64,000 bases of DNA, taken from Mycobacterium vicinigordonae. Its GTDB lineage: Bacteria; Actinomycetota; Actinomycetes; Mycobacteriales; Mycobacteriaceae. The notes under the pieces were generated by a model. It searched no databases. It saw only the letters and a program-made list of their open reading frames with translations, and was not told the DNA's origin. The translations under genes and the position numbers were made by a program. Below, one piece after another: positions 8,783 to 17,914 of the stretch; within the stretch, counting starts at the first letter, position 1; the number at the start of each line of letters is the position of its first letter. The stretch spans positions 5,022,001 through 5,086,000 of the forward strand of contig NZ_CP059165.1 of the NCBI RefSeq assembly GCF_013466425.1, in the 5' to 3' direction.

Positions 8783-9934
8783 TCAGACGAGTGCGGCGTC
8801 GTATTGCAGCAAGTCGGGCATGAACAGATCCGCTGGCCGCTTGGCTTCCAGCGCTGCCTGTTCGATCCCGGCCACGCCTGCGCCGACCGGCGCGACGGTG
8901 ATCACACCGGAGTGGTCGGCGATGTACAGGTTGTTGCCGTCGGGACTCTCGACGACGCAGGACGGCTGGGTGCCGACGTCGATGGAGTCGACGACGTCCT
9001 GGGTGAGCGTGCACAGCACGGTCACGCTGTCGTCGCTGACCAGGTACGCCCGGTCGCCGTCACCGCTGAGCGTGAGGCGGGTAGGCAGGCCGGTGAGCTC
9101 GGTGATCTTGCGGGTGGCGGTGATCTTGTCGGTGCCGGTGTCGACGACGTCGATGGCCGCGAAATCCGGGCCGCTGCTGGCGACGTACACCAACGCGCCG
9201 TTGGGGCTGACGGCCACGTCGCGCACGGCCTGGCCGATGTCGATGGTGCCGATCACCGCTGGCCCGTTGGTGGCACGCGACTTGGGCCGCGACTGGGTGT
9301 TCTTGCGGCGCCACCGCGAGCGTCCGCCGGATTCTTCCGTTGCGAGGCCGGTGTCGAGGATGACGACTTGGCCCCCGGCCGGGCCGTTTACGCCCACATA
9401 TAGCCGGTCGCCGTCGGGGCTGACGCGGACACACTCTGTGGCGGTGCCGCTGCTGGTGGCGATGTCGATCACCCGCATCTGCCCGGAGTCGGTGTCCAGG
9501 ACGGCGATGTCAGCGTTTCGGGCGCCGTTGCGGGCGATGTAGACGTGCTTTCCGTCGGCGCTCACCGCCAGGTCGCTAACGCTGAGCGCGACCGGATGTG
9601 TTGCGACGACAACGCCGGCGATGCAGTCGACGACCTGGATCGAGTCGTAGGCGGTCGACACGCTGGTTACATACGTGCGGTCGGCGCTGGCCAGGGCAAT
9701 GGCGAAGGGCTCGTCGACTCCGGGGATGGTCTCGACGACCCGGCAGGCCTGGGTATCGATGATGGAGACACTGTCGGCGCCGTAGTTGGTCACCACCAGG
9801 CGGCGGCCGTCGGGGCTGATGGCAATGCCGCCGATAGCGCCCTTGCGCACCGGAATCTGTACCGCCGCCGGAGCGATGTCCAGGACCTCGACATCCCGGA
9901 TTGCCGGGCTGTTCTGGTTCTTGCCGAGGCTCAT
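8783..9934 (-). CDS. Beta-propeller (YncE-like) protein, Rv1057-like
   Basis: A 383-residue protein of repeated YVTN/beta-propeller blades: ISPDGRRLVVTNYGADSVSI, VSADGKHVYIARNG, VSPDGDRLYVGVNG, VSPNGALVYVASSG and ESPDGNNLYIADHSG show one repeat per blade, about seven in all. There is no signal peptide, so it is probably cytoplasmic. ATG 9934 was chosen over an upstream extension because it gives the family length. In M. tuberculosis Rv1057 is controlled by the MprAB and TrcRS two-component systems (established knowledge); a matching direct repeat lies about 200 bases upstream here. Molecular function is unknown. Confidence 0.85.
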   Translation of the reverse strand: MSLGKNQNSPAIRDVEVLDIAPAAVQIPVRKGAIGGIAISPDGRRLVVTNYGADSVSIIDTQACRVVETIPGVDEPFAIALASADRTYVTSVSTAYDSIQVVDCIAGVVVATHPVALSVSDLAVSADGKHVYIARNGARNADIAVLDTDSGQMRVIDIATSSGTATECVRVSPDGDRLYVGVNGPAGGQVVILDTGLATEESGGRSRWRRKNTQSRPKSRATNGPAVIGTIDIGQAVRDVAVSPNGALVYVASSGPDFAAIDVVDTGTDKITATRKITELTGLPTRLTLSGDGDRAYLVSDDSVTVLCTLTQDVVDSIDVGTQPSCVVESPDGNNLYIADHSGVITVAPVGAGVAGIEQAALEAKRPADLFMPDLLQYDAALV

Positions 9935-10359
9935 GCTGGCACCGCCTTCACTTTTCGTCGGACCCTGGGAAGTGGCTGGGGTACGTTGCACGAAGCCGCG
10001 CGACTCCCGGATCCCAGGGCAAGCACGAACCAGCACTCAAAAGGGCTGATTCGATACGTTTGAGTAGCCATTCTAGTCGCATAATTCGCGGTAATTCGTT
10101 GCCAAATCCGCGCTGTTATGCAGATCACGACTGGCGCTCAGCTTAAGCTCAGGTAGCAAATACCATCGGCCACATCCGCATCAGGTCAGCGAATTCTTCT
10201 AACCAGCCGATCTGCTTAGATCCTCGTGTGGCTAACTCGGCGCGCATTTCCACAGCCGCAGCGCTAATTTAAGAATTTCTTAATTTGGAGCATAAAAACG
10301 AGGCGAACATCACAGTACTTAAATAGGCGTGTCAGGTCGATTATTTTCGGAGCGCCTGC
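9935..10359. other. Intergenic region upstream of the beta-propeller gene
   Basis: This 425-base stretch has no credible gene and is clearly more AT-rich than its flanks, especially 10060-10330. It holds the candidate MprA box (10136-10154) and a perfect 7-bp-arm palindrome at 10269-10283 with an AT-rich tail. It is likely the long regulatory region of the Rv1057-like gene, as described for that locus in M. tuberculosis. Confidence 0.5.
10136..10154 (-). promoter_or_regulatory. Candidate MprA box (direct repeats)
   Basis: Two copies of GCTCAG start 11 bases apart (10136 and 10147), giving a 19-base element of two 8-mers with a 3-base spacer. That matches the reported architecture of the MprA box. 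It lies about 200 bases upstream of the Rv1057-like start, where MprA control is known in M. tuberculosis. Confidence 0.45.
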
Positions 10360-11121
10360 TCAGCTGAACTGCGTACTCGGCCGGAGCAGTGCTTCGCCGT
10401 CGACGGTGAGGTCGAGTTTCTCGTTGTAGAAGGCCACCAGCCCGGCGATTGGCGCCACGGCCGGTACCGGGTAGTGGTAGGTCCAGGCCAGGTCGGGATG
10501 CAGCGACTGACCCGTCCGTACCGACCAATAGCCCGACGTCACCCCCTTGTAGGGGCACAGCGTCTGGCTGGGTGACGGCTCCAGGTGCTCGAAGATGACA
10601 TCCGCGGGATCGATGTAGTACCGGGTGGGCAGACCGGTCTCGAACAGCAGCACCGGGCACCGGGTGTCCGCGAGCAGGATGCCGTCCAGTTCGATGCGCA
10701 CGTGGCGATGCGAGCGCAGCGCATCGACCCGCGCGTACGGGTTGCGAGGGTGTCCGTAGATCTGTTCGTCTTCTTCGAACCAGCGCAGCGGCGCCCAGTC
10801 GAAGCGCACCAGGCCCGCGACCGGGCTCTCGCTGCCGGCGTCGAACACCCGCGCCGCCGACGGGTAGCTCTGTCCACCGCCGATCAGCGAGTGCAGTCGC
10901 GACGGGCCCAATTGCACGCGCTGCGGATGGTCCTCGTCGCGCAGGAAATCAGTCCGCACGTCGGCCAGCGGGATGTAGTACTGCGGGTAGTACGGCACCT
11001 CCCACACGTAGCGCGCCGCGGTGGTGTCGAACACCAACTCGTGACCGAGATAGCCGCGCACCCGTCGCGGTGCTGGCTCGATTCGTCCACGCGCAGCAGC
11101 GGTTTCAGGGTAGTCACGCAT
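10360..11121 (-). CDS. DUF427 domain protein (Rv1056-like)
   Basis: A 253-residue protein containing two DUF427 units. The N-terminal one includes GYLGHELVFDTTAARYVWE and YYIPLADV. The C-terminal one has RIELDGILLADT, LFETGLPTRYYI and CPYKGVTSGYWSV, the typical family signature. ATG 11121 has AGAAGG seven bases upstream, which decides the start over an in-frame extension. The family's function is unknown. Position beside the beta-propeller gene matches Rv1056-Rv1057. Confidence 0.85.
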   Translation of the reverse strand: MRDYPETAAARGRIEPAPRRVRGYLGHELVFDTTAARYVWEVPYYPQYYIPLADVRTDFLRDEDHPQRVQLGPSRLHSLIGGGQSYPSAARVFDAGSESPVAGLVRFDWAPLRWFEEDEQIYGHPRNPYARVDALRSHRHVRIELDGILLADTRCPVLLFETGLPTRYYIDPADVIFEHLEPSPSQTLCPYKGVTSGYWSVRTGQSLHPDLAWTYHYPVPAVAPIAGLVAFYNEKLDLTVDGEALLRPSTQFS

Positions 11122-11283
11122 CTGGCACCTTCTCTTATCCCGCTTAGCCAGTCCGACCGGTGCGTGGTTGATCCCGTCGATGTCGACTGTGTGACACCAG
11201 CTCACCGCCGGCCTAGGTTTATTTACCGGTCCAGCTTGCCACTCGTGCGGGGTCCAAGGTTGCGACCCGTCTCGTGACCAGCC

Positions 11284-12885
11284 TCAGCCGACCCTGATCG
11301 AGATCGTCACCTGCTCGGTCTTGGCAGGCAGCTTGGTCGTGTCGACGATCAGAAACTCGCCGCTGTCCTGAGTTCCGTTGGGCAATGTCTTGGGTTTGAG
11401 CCGAAATGGCGGGGCGTCGGAGGCCAACCCCGCCAGCCCAAAGTCGCTGTCGTTGGCGATGATCAGCGTGTCCCCCTCGTCGGGGGTGATCATGCCTTCG
11501 ATTTTGTTATGGCCGAAGAAGTCGCCACTGGGCGACAACGACCGCACTAGCCCACCCAAATCGAGCTTGAGTGTCTTTGCGACAACGGCGATTCCCGCCT
11601 CCTTGAGTTTCTTGACCGCCTCGCCGTCGGTGCTAGTGCCAACGAATGTCTCGATCGGTGCCTGGTTGATCAGCAACCCGCCCGCATCGGCCTTGTACAC
11701 GGCGCCGGGTAGCGTCGAGCGCGGACCCACATCGGTCGCCCTGGCTAGGTCGACCAGGTAGATCTTCTTGTCGGCGTTCGGCGCGAACTTGCTGTCGCTC
11801 TCGTCAACCAGGAACGTGGTGGGGCTGAGCGCGGTGATCTCCGATACCCCGACGTGCGTCTGCTGGGGATTGGCCAACGGGTAAAGATATTCGTGCACGA
11901 CGTTGCGGTCGACGAGGTTGACGGTGACGATGCGGGTCACCGGGACGGACTGGGGTGGGCCCTGCAAGCCCGGCGTCTGGATGGCGGACTGCATGATCGC
12001 CACCAGCGTGTTGCCGTCCGGCGTCATCGTCAGACCCTCTAGGCCCTGATTGGGCGTCCGCAGCGACAGCTCCGGGGGCAGGGTCCCATCGAATGGCGAA
12101 AGCCGTTCCAGCTCTTTGCCATTGGCGTCAAAGTGGATAATGTAGGGACCGTATTCGTCGGACACCCAGAAGGTGCCGTCGCGGGTGACGACCAGGCCCT
12201 CCGGGTCTATCCCGTAATCCGAGGGCGGCAGCGGCGTGGCGTCGAGGTCAACCAGCGACTCGCCGGTGGCCGCATGCGGGTCAACCAGCCCCACCAACGG
12301 GACCCCGTCAGTGGCGTACAACATGACGGTGCGCTGCACCGTCGCTACGCCGTCGCTGAGCTTGAGTTTGGCGATCTGTGGATGGAAGTCAGGCAGCGGC
12401 AGCACCTTCTCGCCCGGAGTTCGGCCATCGACGTTGGGCCCACGATCGGTGAGGCCATAGATTTCGTCGGCGTTGCCCGGGACGGCGGCGATGGCCGACC
12501 CGTGGGCGGCGGCCTTGATCGAAACGCCCGCCATGGTGGCCAGCGGCAACTGATCCTCGGCGTAGAGCTTGACCGCACGGCTCGTGGTGACGCTGAACTC
12601 GTCGGTTCCGACGAATCCGGAATCGGGAGTGTAGATCACGACCCCATTGGCGCCGTAGCTGATCTTGCCGTGGTTGGGCTTGCCGAACGCCACCGGCTCG
12701 ATGTCGCCGGTGGCCGCCAGCAATTGGCGTGGCGAGAGGGTCAGTGGGGTGCCGCCAGCGGCATGGAACTGTGCGTTCCCAGCAGGCCCCGACGTCGACG
12801 GCGCAGCGGCCGACCCGCAGGCCGCCACCGTGATGAGCACGGTGGCCAGGGCTGTCAGAGTTCGTGCAGTGTGTGCCATTCGCAT
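11284..12885 (-). CDS. Phytase-like esterase lipoprotein
   Basis: A 533-residue predicted lipoprotein: short basic N-terminus, hydrophobic core and lipobox VAAC at about residue 23. Residues 45-110 look like a cadherin-like repeat (ANGVVIYTPDSGFVGTDEF). The remainder matches the esterase-like phytase family, with ISDEYGPYI-type blades, GLEGLTMTPDGNTLVAI and LVDESDSKF. Such proteins act outside the cytoplasmic membrane on phosphate or other esters; the substrate here is unproven. Two Mets (12885, 12879) could start it. Confidence 0.75.
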   Translation of the reverse strand: MRMAHTARTLTALATVLITVAACGSAAAPSTSGPAGNAQFHAAGGTPLTLSPRQLLAATGDIEPVAFGKPNHGKISYGANGVVIYTPDSGFVGTDEFSVTTSRAVKLYAEDQLPLATMAGVSIKAAAHGSAIAAVPGNADEIYGLTDRGPNVDGRTPGEKVLPLPDFHPQIAKLKLSDGVATVQRTVMLYATDGVPLVGLVDPHAATGESLVDLDATPLPPSDYGIDPEGLVVTRDGTFWVSDEYGPYIIHFDANGKELERLSPFDGTLPPELSLRTPNQGLEGLTMTPDGNTLVAIMQSAIQTPGLQGPPQSVPVTRIVTVNLVDRNVVHEYLYPLANPQQTHVGVSEITALSPTTFLVDESDSKFAPNADKKIYLVDLARATDVGPRSTLPGAVYKADAGGLLINQAPIETFVGTSTDGEAVKKLKEAGIAVVAKTLKLDLGGLVRSLSPSGDFFGHNKIEGMITPDEGDTLIIANDSDFGLAGLASDAPPFRLKPKTLPNGTQDSGEFLIVDTTKLPAKTEQVTISIRVG

Positions 12886-12923
12886 TGCTTAGCAACCAAA
12901 GTTGACGCGGGGGTGTCGTCCGA

Positions 12924-13706
12924 TTACCGCTTCTTGTCTCGCACCTTGTATGTCGACGGCCACGACTTGCGGGATTCGTCGCCGGTCAGCGGGGTGCCCA
13001 TGCCGCCGACCTTGACGTTGTAGGCCTCCTTGCCGGGGCCGACTTCGCGGTTGGCGTGTTCCTGGGCCAGGTAGTAGAGCTCGTCGATGGTTGCCTCGTC
13101 GTAAGCCACGAAGGACGTTTCGCGGGCCACGTCGTCGATGCCGGCCAGCATCCGCTCCGGCAGATAGCGCGTTACCAGCGCGGCCACGCCCAGCAGGGCG
13201 AACGGGATCACCCAGTAGAAGACGAACGAGGTTGGGGTCTTGGCGTCCAGCAGCGTCGCGTCGCTCTGCAGAATCGGCGGAATCGCCGAGGCGACCGTCA
13301 TGCCGGCGAAGGCGCCAACCCACACCCAGGTCAGGATGGTGGTGGTCCGGCGGAAAGGCTCGGTTTTGACCACATCGGCGGCTTGCTCGGCGGCGGCATA
13401 CTCCCGCACGAACGGTTTGCCGATCAGCACGCTGATCAGGGTGACCAGGAAAATCCCTGCGTTGCTGAGCGGTTCGAGCCAGCGCGCCAGGAAGGCGTCG
13501 CTGGCCACCAACGCCAGCACGGTCAGCACCGCAAACGTCGCGACTCCGCCGATCTCGAGCGATTGCGCGGACTTGCCGCTTTCGCGGCCGACCGCGAATA
13601 CGGCGACGGCCATCAGCAGCGCGATCGACACCGCGGTGGCGAATGGGACGTTACCGACGAGCACCCAATAGACAATCCACGGCGCAAAGCCAAACAGCAT
13701 GCCCAC
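12924..13706 (-). CDS. Multi-pass membrane protein
   Basis: A 260-residue protein with about six hydrophobic segments (FAPWIVYWVLVG, AVSIALLMAVAVFAV, FAVLTVLALVA, IFLVTLISVLIG, ILTWVWVGAFAGMTV, VFYWVIPFALLGVAALV). The soluble C-terminal region contains YLAQEHANREVGPGKEAYNV and ends in a basic RDKKR. I do not recognise a named family beyond conserved mycobacterial membrane protein. It is divergent from fadD at 13796, with a short shared promoter region. Function is unknown. Confidence 0.7.
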   Translation of the reverse strand: MGMLFGFAPWIVYWVLVGNVPFATAVSIALLMAVAVFAVGRESGKSAQSLEIGGVATFAVLTVLALVASDAFLARWLEPLSNAGIFLVTLISVLIGKPFVREYAAAEQAADVVKTEPFRRTTTILTWVWVGAFAGMTVASAIPPILQSDATLLDAKTPTSFVFYWVIPFALLGVAALVTRYLPERMLAGIDDVARETSFVAYDEATIDELYYLAQEHANREVGPGKEAYNVKVGGMGTPLTGDESRKSWPSTYKVRDKKR

Positions 13707-13795
13707 GAAGGTCAGTGTATGGGCGCACCAGATGCTCTCTTGGCGCGGGCGGCGCTGCTACCGTTCTCAGCGCAACGCGTAGCCGAGGAGTTCCC

Positions 13796-15454
13796 ATGGC
13801 CAATGCACTGACCAGCATCCAGCAGAAGCTGCAACAAGTTAGCGAGGCGGGACGTGCGGTCAAACGGCTCGCCGATACCGGCATCATCGACCTGCGAGAC
13901 CTGAATTCGACGGTGCAAGCCGGCAAACTCTCCCGTATCTACGGGCCACAGGCCACGATGACGATCCTGGGCGGGCGCCGCTATGCGGATCTGCCGGCGA
14001 TCGTCGACGAGCGCGGGACGTTGACGTACAAGCAGGTCGACGAGCAATCGTGGGCGTTGGCGCACGGCCTGCAGTCGTTCGGTGTCTCCGCGGGTTCGGT
14101 CGTCGGGTTGCTGTGTCGCGACCACCGCGGCTTGGTCGTCGCGATGGCTGCCTGCGGGAAGATCGGTGCCCGCCTGGTGTTGATGAACACCGGCTTCGCC
14201 AAGCCGCAGTTTGCTCAGGTCTGCGAGCGCGAACACGTCAAGGTGGTGCTGCACGACAGCGAATTCCTAGGCCTGCTCGACGCGCTGCCCGCCGATTTGC
14301 CCCGGGTGCTGATCTGGGTGGACGACGACGCCGACGTGCCCGCCGACGCGCACACCCTCGACAGCATCGTCGCGGCGCATCCCAGCGAGCCGCTCCCCCC
14401 GCCGAGCAGATCGGGTGGGTCGGTCATCCTCACCAGCGGCACCACCGGCCTGCCCAAAGGGGCGCCGCGCGACACGGTATCGCCGTTGGCGACCGCCCAG
14501 ATCATCGACCGAATTCCGTTTCCCCGCAAGGGAACCATGGTGATCGTCTCGCCGATCTTCCACAGCACCGGGTGGGCCACGTACACCGTCGGCGCCGCGT
14601 TGGGCAACAAGGTGGTGACCGCCCGGCGATTCAAGGCGGAGGGCACGCTGGCGCTCATCGCCGAGCACCGGGCCGACATGCTGGTCGCGGTGCCGACGAT
14701 GCTGCACCGGATGGTCGAGCTCGGGCCGGACGTGATCGCCAAGTACGACACGTCGTCGCTGAAGGTGATCCTGATCGCCGGGTCGGCGCTGAGCCCCGAG
14801 CTGTCCAATCGAGTGCAGGACACCTTCGGCGATGTCCTCTACAACATGTACGGCTCCACCGAGTGCGCAATCGCCAGCGTGGCCACCCCCGCCGAACTGC
14901 GCGCCGCGCCGGGCACCGCTGGACGCGCCCCCCTGACGTGCGAAGTGGTGCTCTACGACGAGCAGGGTCAACGCATCAAGGGCGCGAACCGTCGCGGCCG
15001 GATCTTCGTCCGCAATGGGGCGCCGTTCTCCGGGTACACCGACGGCCGCAACAAGCAGATCATCGACGGCTACATGTCCAGCGGCGACATGGGCCACTTC
15101 GACGAGAGCGGGCTGCTGTTCGTTGACGGCCGCGACGACGACATGATCGTCTCCGGCGGTGAGAACGTCTTCCCGCAGGAAGTGGAAAACCTGCTCGAGG
15201 AGCGGCCCGACATCGCCGAAGTGGCGGTGGTGGGCGTCGACGATGTTGAGTTCGGAAAACGGTTGCGCGCCTTCGTCGTTTCCGAACCAGGCGCCTCCTT
15301 GGACGGCGCCGAAATCAAGCAGTACGTGAAGGACAACTTGGCTCGTCACAAGGTGCCGCGCGATGTGGTGTTCGTCGACGAGCTGCCGCGGAATGCGACT
15401 GGGAAGCTGTTGCGGCGGGTGCTGGTCGAGATGGACGTCGAGCAACCGGAGTGA
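13796..15454 (+). CDS. Acyl-CoA ligase, FadD2/FadD12-like
   Basis: A 552-residue ANL enzyme. Motifs are LTSGTTGLPKGAP (P-loop), NMYGSTECA (A5), SSGDMGHFDE (A7), DGRDDDMIVSGGENVFP (A8) and ATGKLLRR with the catalytic Lys (A10). It activates a carboxylic acid to its CoA thioester. The start at 13796 has GAGGAG about six bases upstream; an in-frame extension to 13643 antisense to the membrane gene is not credible. By sequence feel it is closest to mycobacterial FadD12/FadD2; the exact orthologue is unproven. Confidence 0.85.
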   Translation: MANALTSIQQKLQQVSEAGRAVKRLADTGIIDLRDLNSTVQAGKLSRIYGPQATMTILGGRRYADLPAIVDERGTLTYKQVDEQSWALAHGLQSFGVSAGSVVGLLCRDHRGLVVAMAACGKIGARLVLMNTGFAKPQFAQVCEREHVKVVLHDSEFLGLLDALPADLPRVLIWVDDDADVPADAHTLDSIVAAHPSEPLPPPSRSGGSVILTSGTTGLPKGAPRDTVSPLATAQIIDRIPFPRKGTMVIVSPIFHSTGWATYTVGAALGNKVVTARRFKAEGTLALIAEHRADMLVAVPTMLHRMVELGPDVIAKYDTSSLKVILIAGSALSPELSNRVQDTFGDVLYNMYGSTECAIASVATPAELRAAPGTAGRAPLTCEVVLYDEQGQRIKGANRRGRIFVRNGAPFSGYTDGRNKQIIDGYMSSGDMGHFDESGLLFVDGRDDDMIVSGGENVFPQEVENLLEERPDIAEVAVVGVDDVEFGKRLRAFVVSEPGASLDGAEIKQYVKDNLARHKVPRDVVFVDELPRNATGKLLRRVLVEMDVEQPE

Positions 15455-15561
15455 TGCTCGGCGGAGTCGTAGGACGGATCCCTGCACGATTCGGCTTGCG
15501 ACGGATTCAGCACGGCCGACTCGGGTATGCGCGAGGACATGACCATCTCCACACATGACGC

Positions 15562-16866
15562 ATGCCAATAGCACCGGCTCGTCAAGCCCTGACAGCCGTC
15601 CTGGCCAGCATCTTGGTACTCACCGGGTGCTCTCCCGGGTCACCGCGATCGAGCCCCAGGTCGGTCTCCCCCGGACCTGCCGCGCCGGCACCGGCATCGG
15701 GCAAGCTAGTGCCGGCCACCCTCAGCGTGGCCCCCGACCTGGCGCAGGCACCGTTCGACCAGCCGCGGCAGGTGCTGATTCCCGACGGCTGGACGATGTC
15801 GGTGTGGGCACGAATCCCCAAGGCGCGCTTAGCGGTATCGACCCCCGATGGCGCCCTGCTGGTATCGACACCGGCCAGCGGGCAAATCGTCAAGCTGATG
15901 CCGAAACCTGCTGCGGCGCCGCAACAGTCGACGCTGCTCGACCGGCTTGATCAACCGCACGGCATGGCATTCGCGGGCTCGACGCTCTACGTCGCCGAAA
16001 GCGACCAGATCGATGCCTACGATTACGTCAACGGCGACGCCGTCAACCGGCGGACCGTTGCTGCCGGCCTACCCGACGCGCGCAGCCCTGATCTGCACGG
16101 CGCCTACGCCCATGCGCTCAAGAGTGTGGCCGTTGGACGCGACGGGGCCGTCTACTTCTCGATCGGTTCGACGGCCAACATCTCACCGCAGGACCGGACG
16201 GCGATGCCGCCCCGCGCGACGATCATGCGAATTCCGCCCGGTGGCGGCCCGGCGGCGCCCTTCGCCACGGGCGTGCGCAACGGGACCGGCCTGGCCGTGG
16301 CTCCCGACGGCTCGCTGTGGACAGCGGTCAACAACCGCGACAACGCACCCGACCCGGACGGCAACATCCGCACCGAGTACGTCAACGATCATCCGCCCGA
16401 ATCACTGGCACGCCTGACACCTGGCCGCGAATTGGGCTGGCCCTTCTGCAATCCGGATGGCGGGCCCGCGAATCTCCCGTTCATCCGCGACATGACGACC
16501 AATAAAGACGGATCGGCGCTGGACTGCCGAACCCTGCCACCGGTAGAGCAGAGCATGGGCGCCCATTCCGCGCCGTTGGGGCTGGCCTTCACCACTGGGT
16601 CGCTGCCGCCACCGTATGCCGACGGCGCATTGGTCGGCATCCACGGTTCATGGAACCGGCAGCCGCCGCGCGCACCTGAGGTGTCGTTCTTCCCTTGGCG
16701 CAGCGGCACTCTCGGCGATCATCAAACCCTCGTCGGTGGCTTCCAGCTCGACGACGGAAGTAGATGGGGCCGCCCGGTTGCCGCCGTCGTCGGACCGGAC
16801 GCGGCCGTCTACGTCACCGACGACGACGCGGGCGCCGTCTACCGTTTAGCGCCGCCGACGCGGTAG
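15562..16866 (+). CDS. PQQ-type sorbosone/glucose dehydrogenase-like lipoprotein
   Basis: A 434-residue predicted lipoprotein: signal segment, lipobox LTGC near residue 23, then a Pro/Ser-rich linker. The body is a six-bladed beta-propeller of the GSDH/sorbosone dehydrogenase family. Signatures are DRLDQPHGMAFAGSTLYVAES, ATGVRNGTGLAVAPDG, ELGWPFCNPDGG, GAHSAPLGLAF and HGSWNRQPP. It should face the periplasm-like space and oxidise a sugar or other alcohol with a quinone cofactor, but the substrate is unknown and cofactor use is inferred only from family. Confidence 0.8.
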   Translation: MPIAPARQALTAVLASILVLTGCSPGSPRSSPRSVSPGPAAPAPASGKLVPATLSVAPDLAQAPFDQPRQVLIPDGWTMSVWARIPKARLAVSTPDGALLVSTPASGQIVKLMPKPAAAPQQSTLLDRLDQPHGMAFAGSTLYVAESDQIDAYDYVNGDAVNRRTVAAGLPDARSPDLHGAYAHALKSVAVGRDGAVYFSIGSTANISPQDRTAMPPRATIMRIPPGGGPAAPFATGVRNGTGLAVAPDGSLWTAVNNRDNAPDPDGNIRTEYVNDHPPESLARLTPGRELGWPFCNPDGGPANLPFIRDMTTNKDGSALDCRTLPPVEQSMGAHSAPLGLAFTTGSLPPPYADGALVGIHGSWNRQPPRAPEVSFFPWRSGTLGDHQTLVGGFQLDDGSRWGRPVAAVVGPDAAVYVTDDDAGAVYRLAPPTR

Positions 16867-17014
16867 CGCGGTCGCCGGGGTGGACCTAGATGCGGGCCCC
16901 CTCCGGCCGAGAGACCGGGTGTTCGACAACGATGACGCCCCTGCGGTAACTCGGTGCCGCTCGACGCCTCGTGTATCTCGAAGTCGATCTGCAGTTCGCC
17001 TGGCGGCGTGTCGC

Positions 17015-17581
17015 TCAGTCGCGTTTGGCCTCGTAACGCAGCAGCACCGTGCCGCCTGGGAAAGTGCGGTTCTCCAACAGTCGCAGCGAGATCCACGACG
17101 GCAGTGCCGGGAAGTACGGCGTGCCGCCACCCACGGCGGTGGGCGCGACCACAATCCGGTACTCATCCACCAGTCCGGCCTGCACGATCGGTGCCGCCAG
17201 CGTCGCGCCGGCCACCTCCAGCCTGCCGTCAGTTTCGGCTTTCAGCTTCCTAACCACCTCGACCGGGTCGCCGCGTTCCAGGCGGGAGTTCCAGTCGACG
17301 GACTCCAGGGTGCGCGAGAACACAACCTTGGGCATGTCGCGCCAGATGTGCGCGAAGTCGACGATCAGAGGCTGGGCGTCCGGGGTCTTGTCAGCGGTAG
17401 GCCAGTACGCCGACATCAGTTCGTAGAGCCGCCGCCCGTAGAACGATAGGGCGGTCTCCCGCTCGAAGTCGTTCCAGTACTGGTGCAGTTCTTCGCTCGG
17501 TTCGGACCAGTCGATGCTGCCTTGCGCGTCGGCAATGTAGCCATCCACGGACACAGTGAAGCCATAAATGAGTTTGCCCAT
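17015..17581 (-). CDS. RibD/dihydrofolate-reductase-like protein
   Basis: A 188-residue protein of the RibD C-terminal/YwjB-like reductase family: N-terminal IYGFTVSVDGYIAD, GRRLYELMSAYWP, KVVFSRTLESVDWN and EVAGATLAAPIVQAGLVDEYRIVVAP with the NADPH-binding Gly-rich turn. ATG 17581 gives the usual family length; the frame extends further upstream without coding character and would run across the tRNA remnant. It is the last backbone-type gene before the putative island. The substrate is unknown. Confidence 0.8.
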   Translation of the reverse strand: MGKLIYGFTVSVDGYIADAQGSIDWSEPSEELHQYWNDFERETALSFYGRRLYELMSAYWPTADKTPDAQPLIVDFAHIWRDMPKVVFSRTLESVDWNSRLERGDPVEVVRKLKAETDGRLEVAGATLAAPIVQAGLVDEYRIVVAPTAVGGGTPYFPALPSWISLRLLENRTFPGGTVLLRYEAKRD

Positions 17582-17793
17582 ACAGATCAGACTGCACCGA
17601 AGGGCAAAGCTCATCGCGCCGTCGTGCGTTGAGAGAACGTGCGGATCCCGGCTTCGCCAACACCCGCGTCTCCAGAGTCTTGCAATCGGGCGCGGCGATT
17701 CGCAGCCGCAAACCTGCCGACAGCTGACGTTGACGAGTGTCTTAAGGCGCCACGCGCAGCAAGCGGAATACCACTTGTCGCTGCAATAACGGC

Positions 17794-17840
17794 GGTGCCC
17801 CCAGTCGGACTCGAACCGACACTGGGCGGATTTTAAGTCC
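17794..17840 (-). other. 3' remnant of tRNA-Leu(UAA), putative attachment site
   Basis: Read on the minus strand, these 47 bases give an anticodon arm with loop CTTAAAA (anticodon TAA), a short variable region, a T-arm GTCGG-TTCGAGT-CCGAC and the 3' acceptor strand GGGGGCACC. The 5' half should follow at 17841-17880, but no D-arm or GCCCCC acceptor partner can be found there. A tRNA truncated at the anticodon stem is the classic signature of the tRNA-remnant end of an integrated element. The IS1081-like element and accessory genes begin on that side. Confidence 0.7.
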
Positions 17841-17914
17841 CGCAACATGCGTCAGTGTCAGTTCCCCTATTCGTCCTGCACGACCGGAACGCTCTTCGAT
17901 TTTGCCGCTGGTCA

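Noticed and set aside
7076..9403. Two long plus-strand frames (376 and 368 codons)
   Set aside because: They are antisense to FadD14 and the beta-propeller gene and lack ribosome-binding sites or recognisable motifs.
14267..15574. Minus-strand open frame of 435 codons
   Set aside because: It is antisense to the FadD gene at 13796-15454, with low-complexity, Arg/His/Val-rich translation and no domain. It is a GC-driven shadow.
17794..17880. Intact tRNA-Leu gene
   Set aside because: The 3' half is clear, but no 5' acceptor strand or D-arm follows at 17841-17880, so it is called a remnant.
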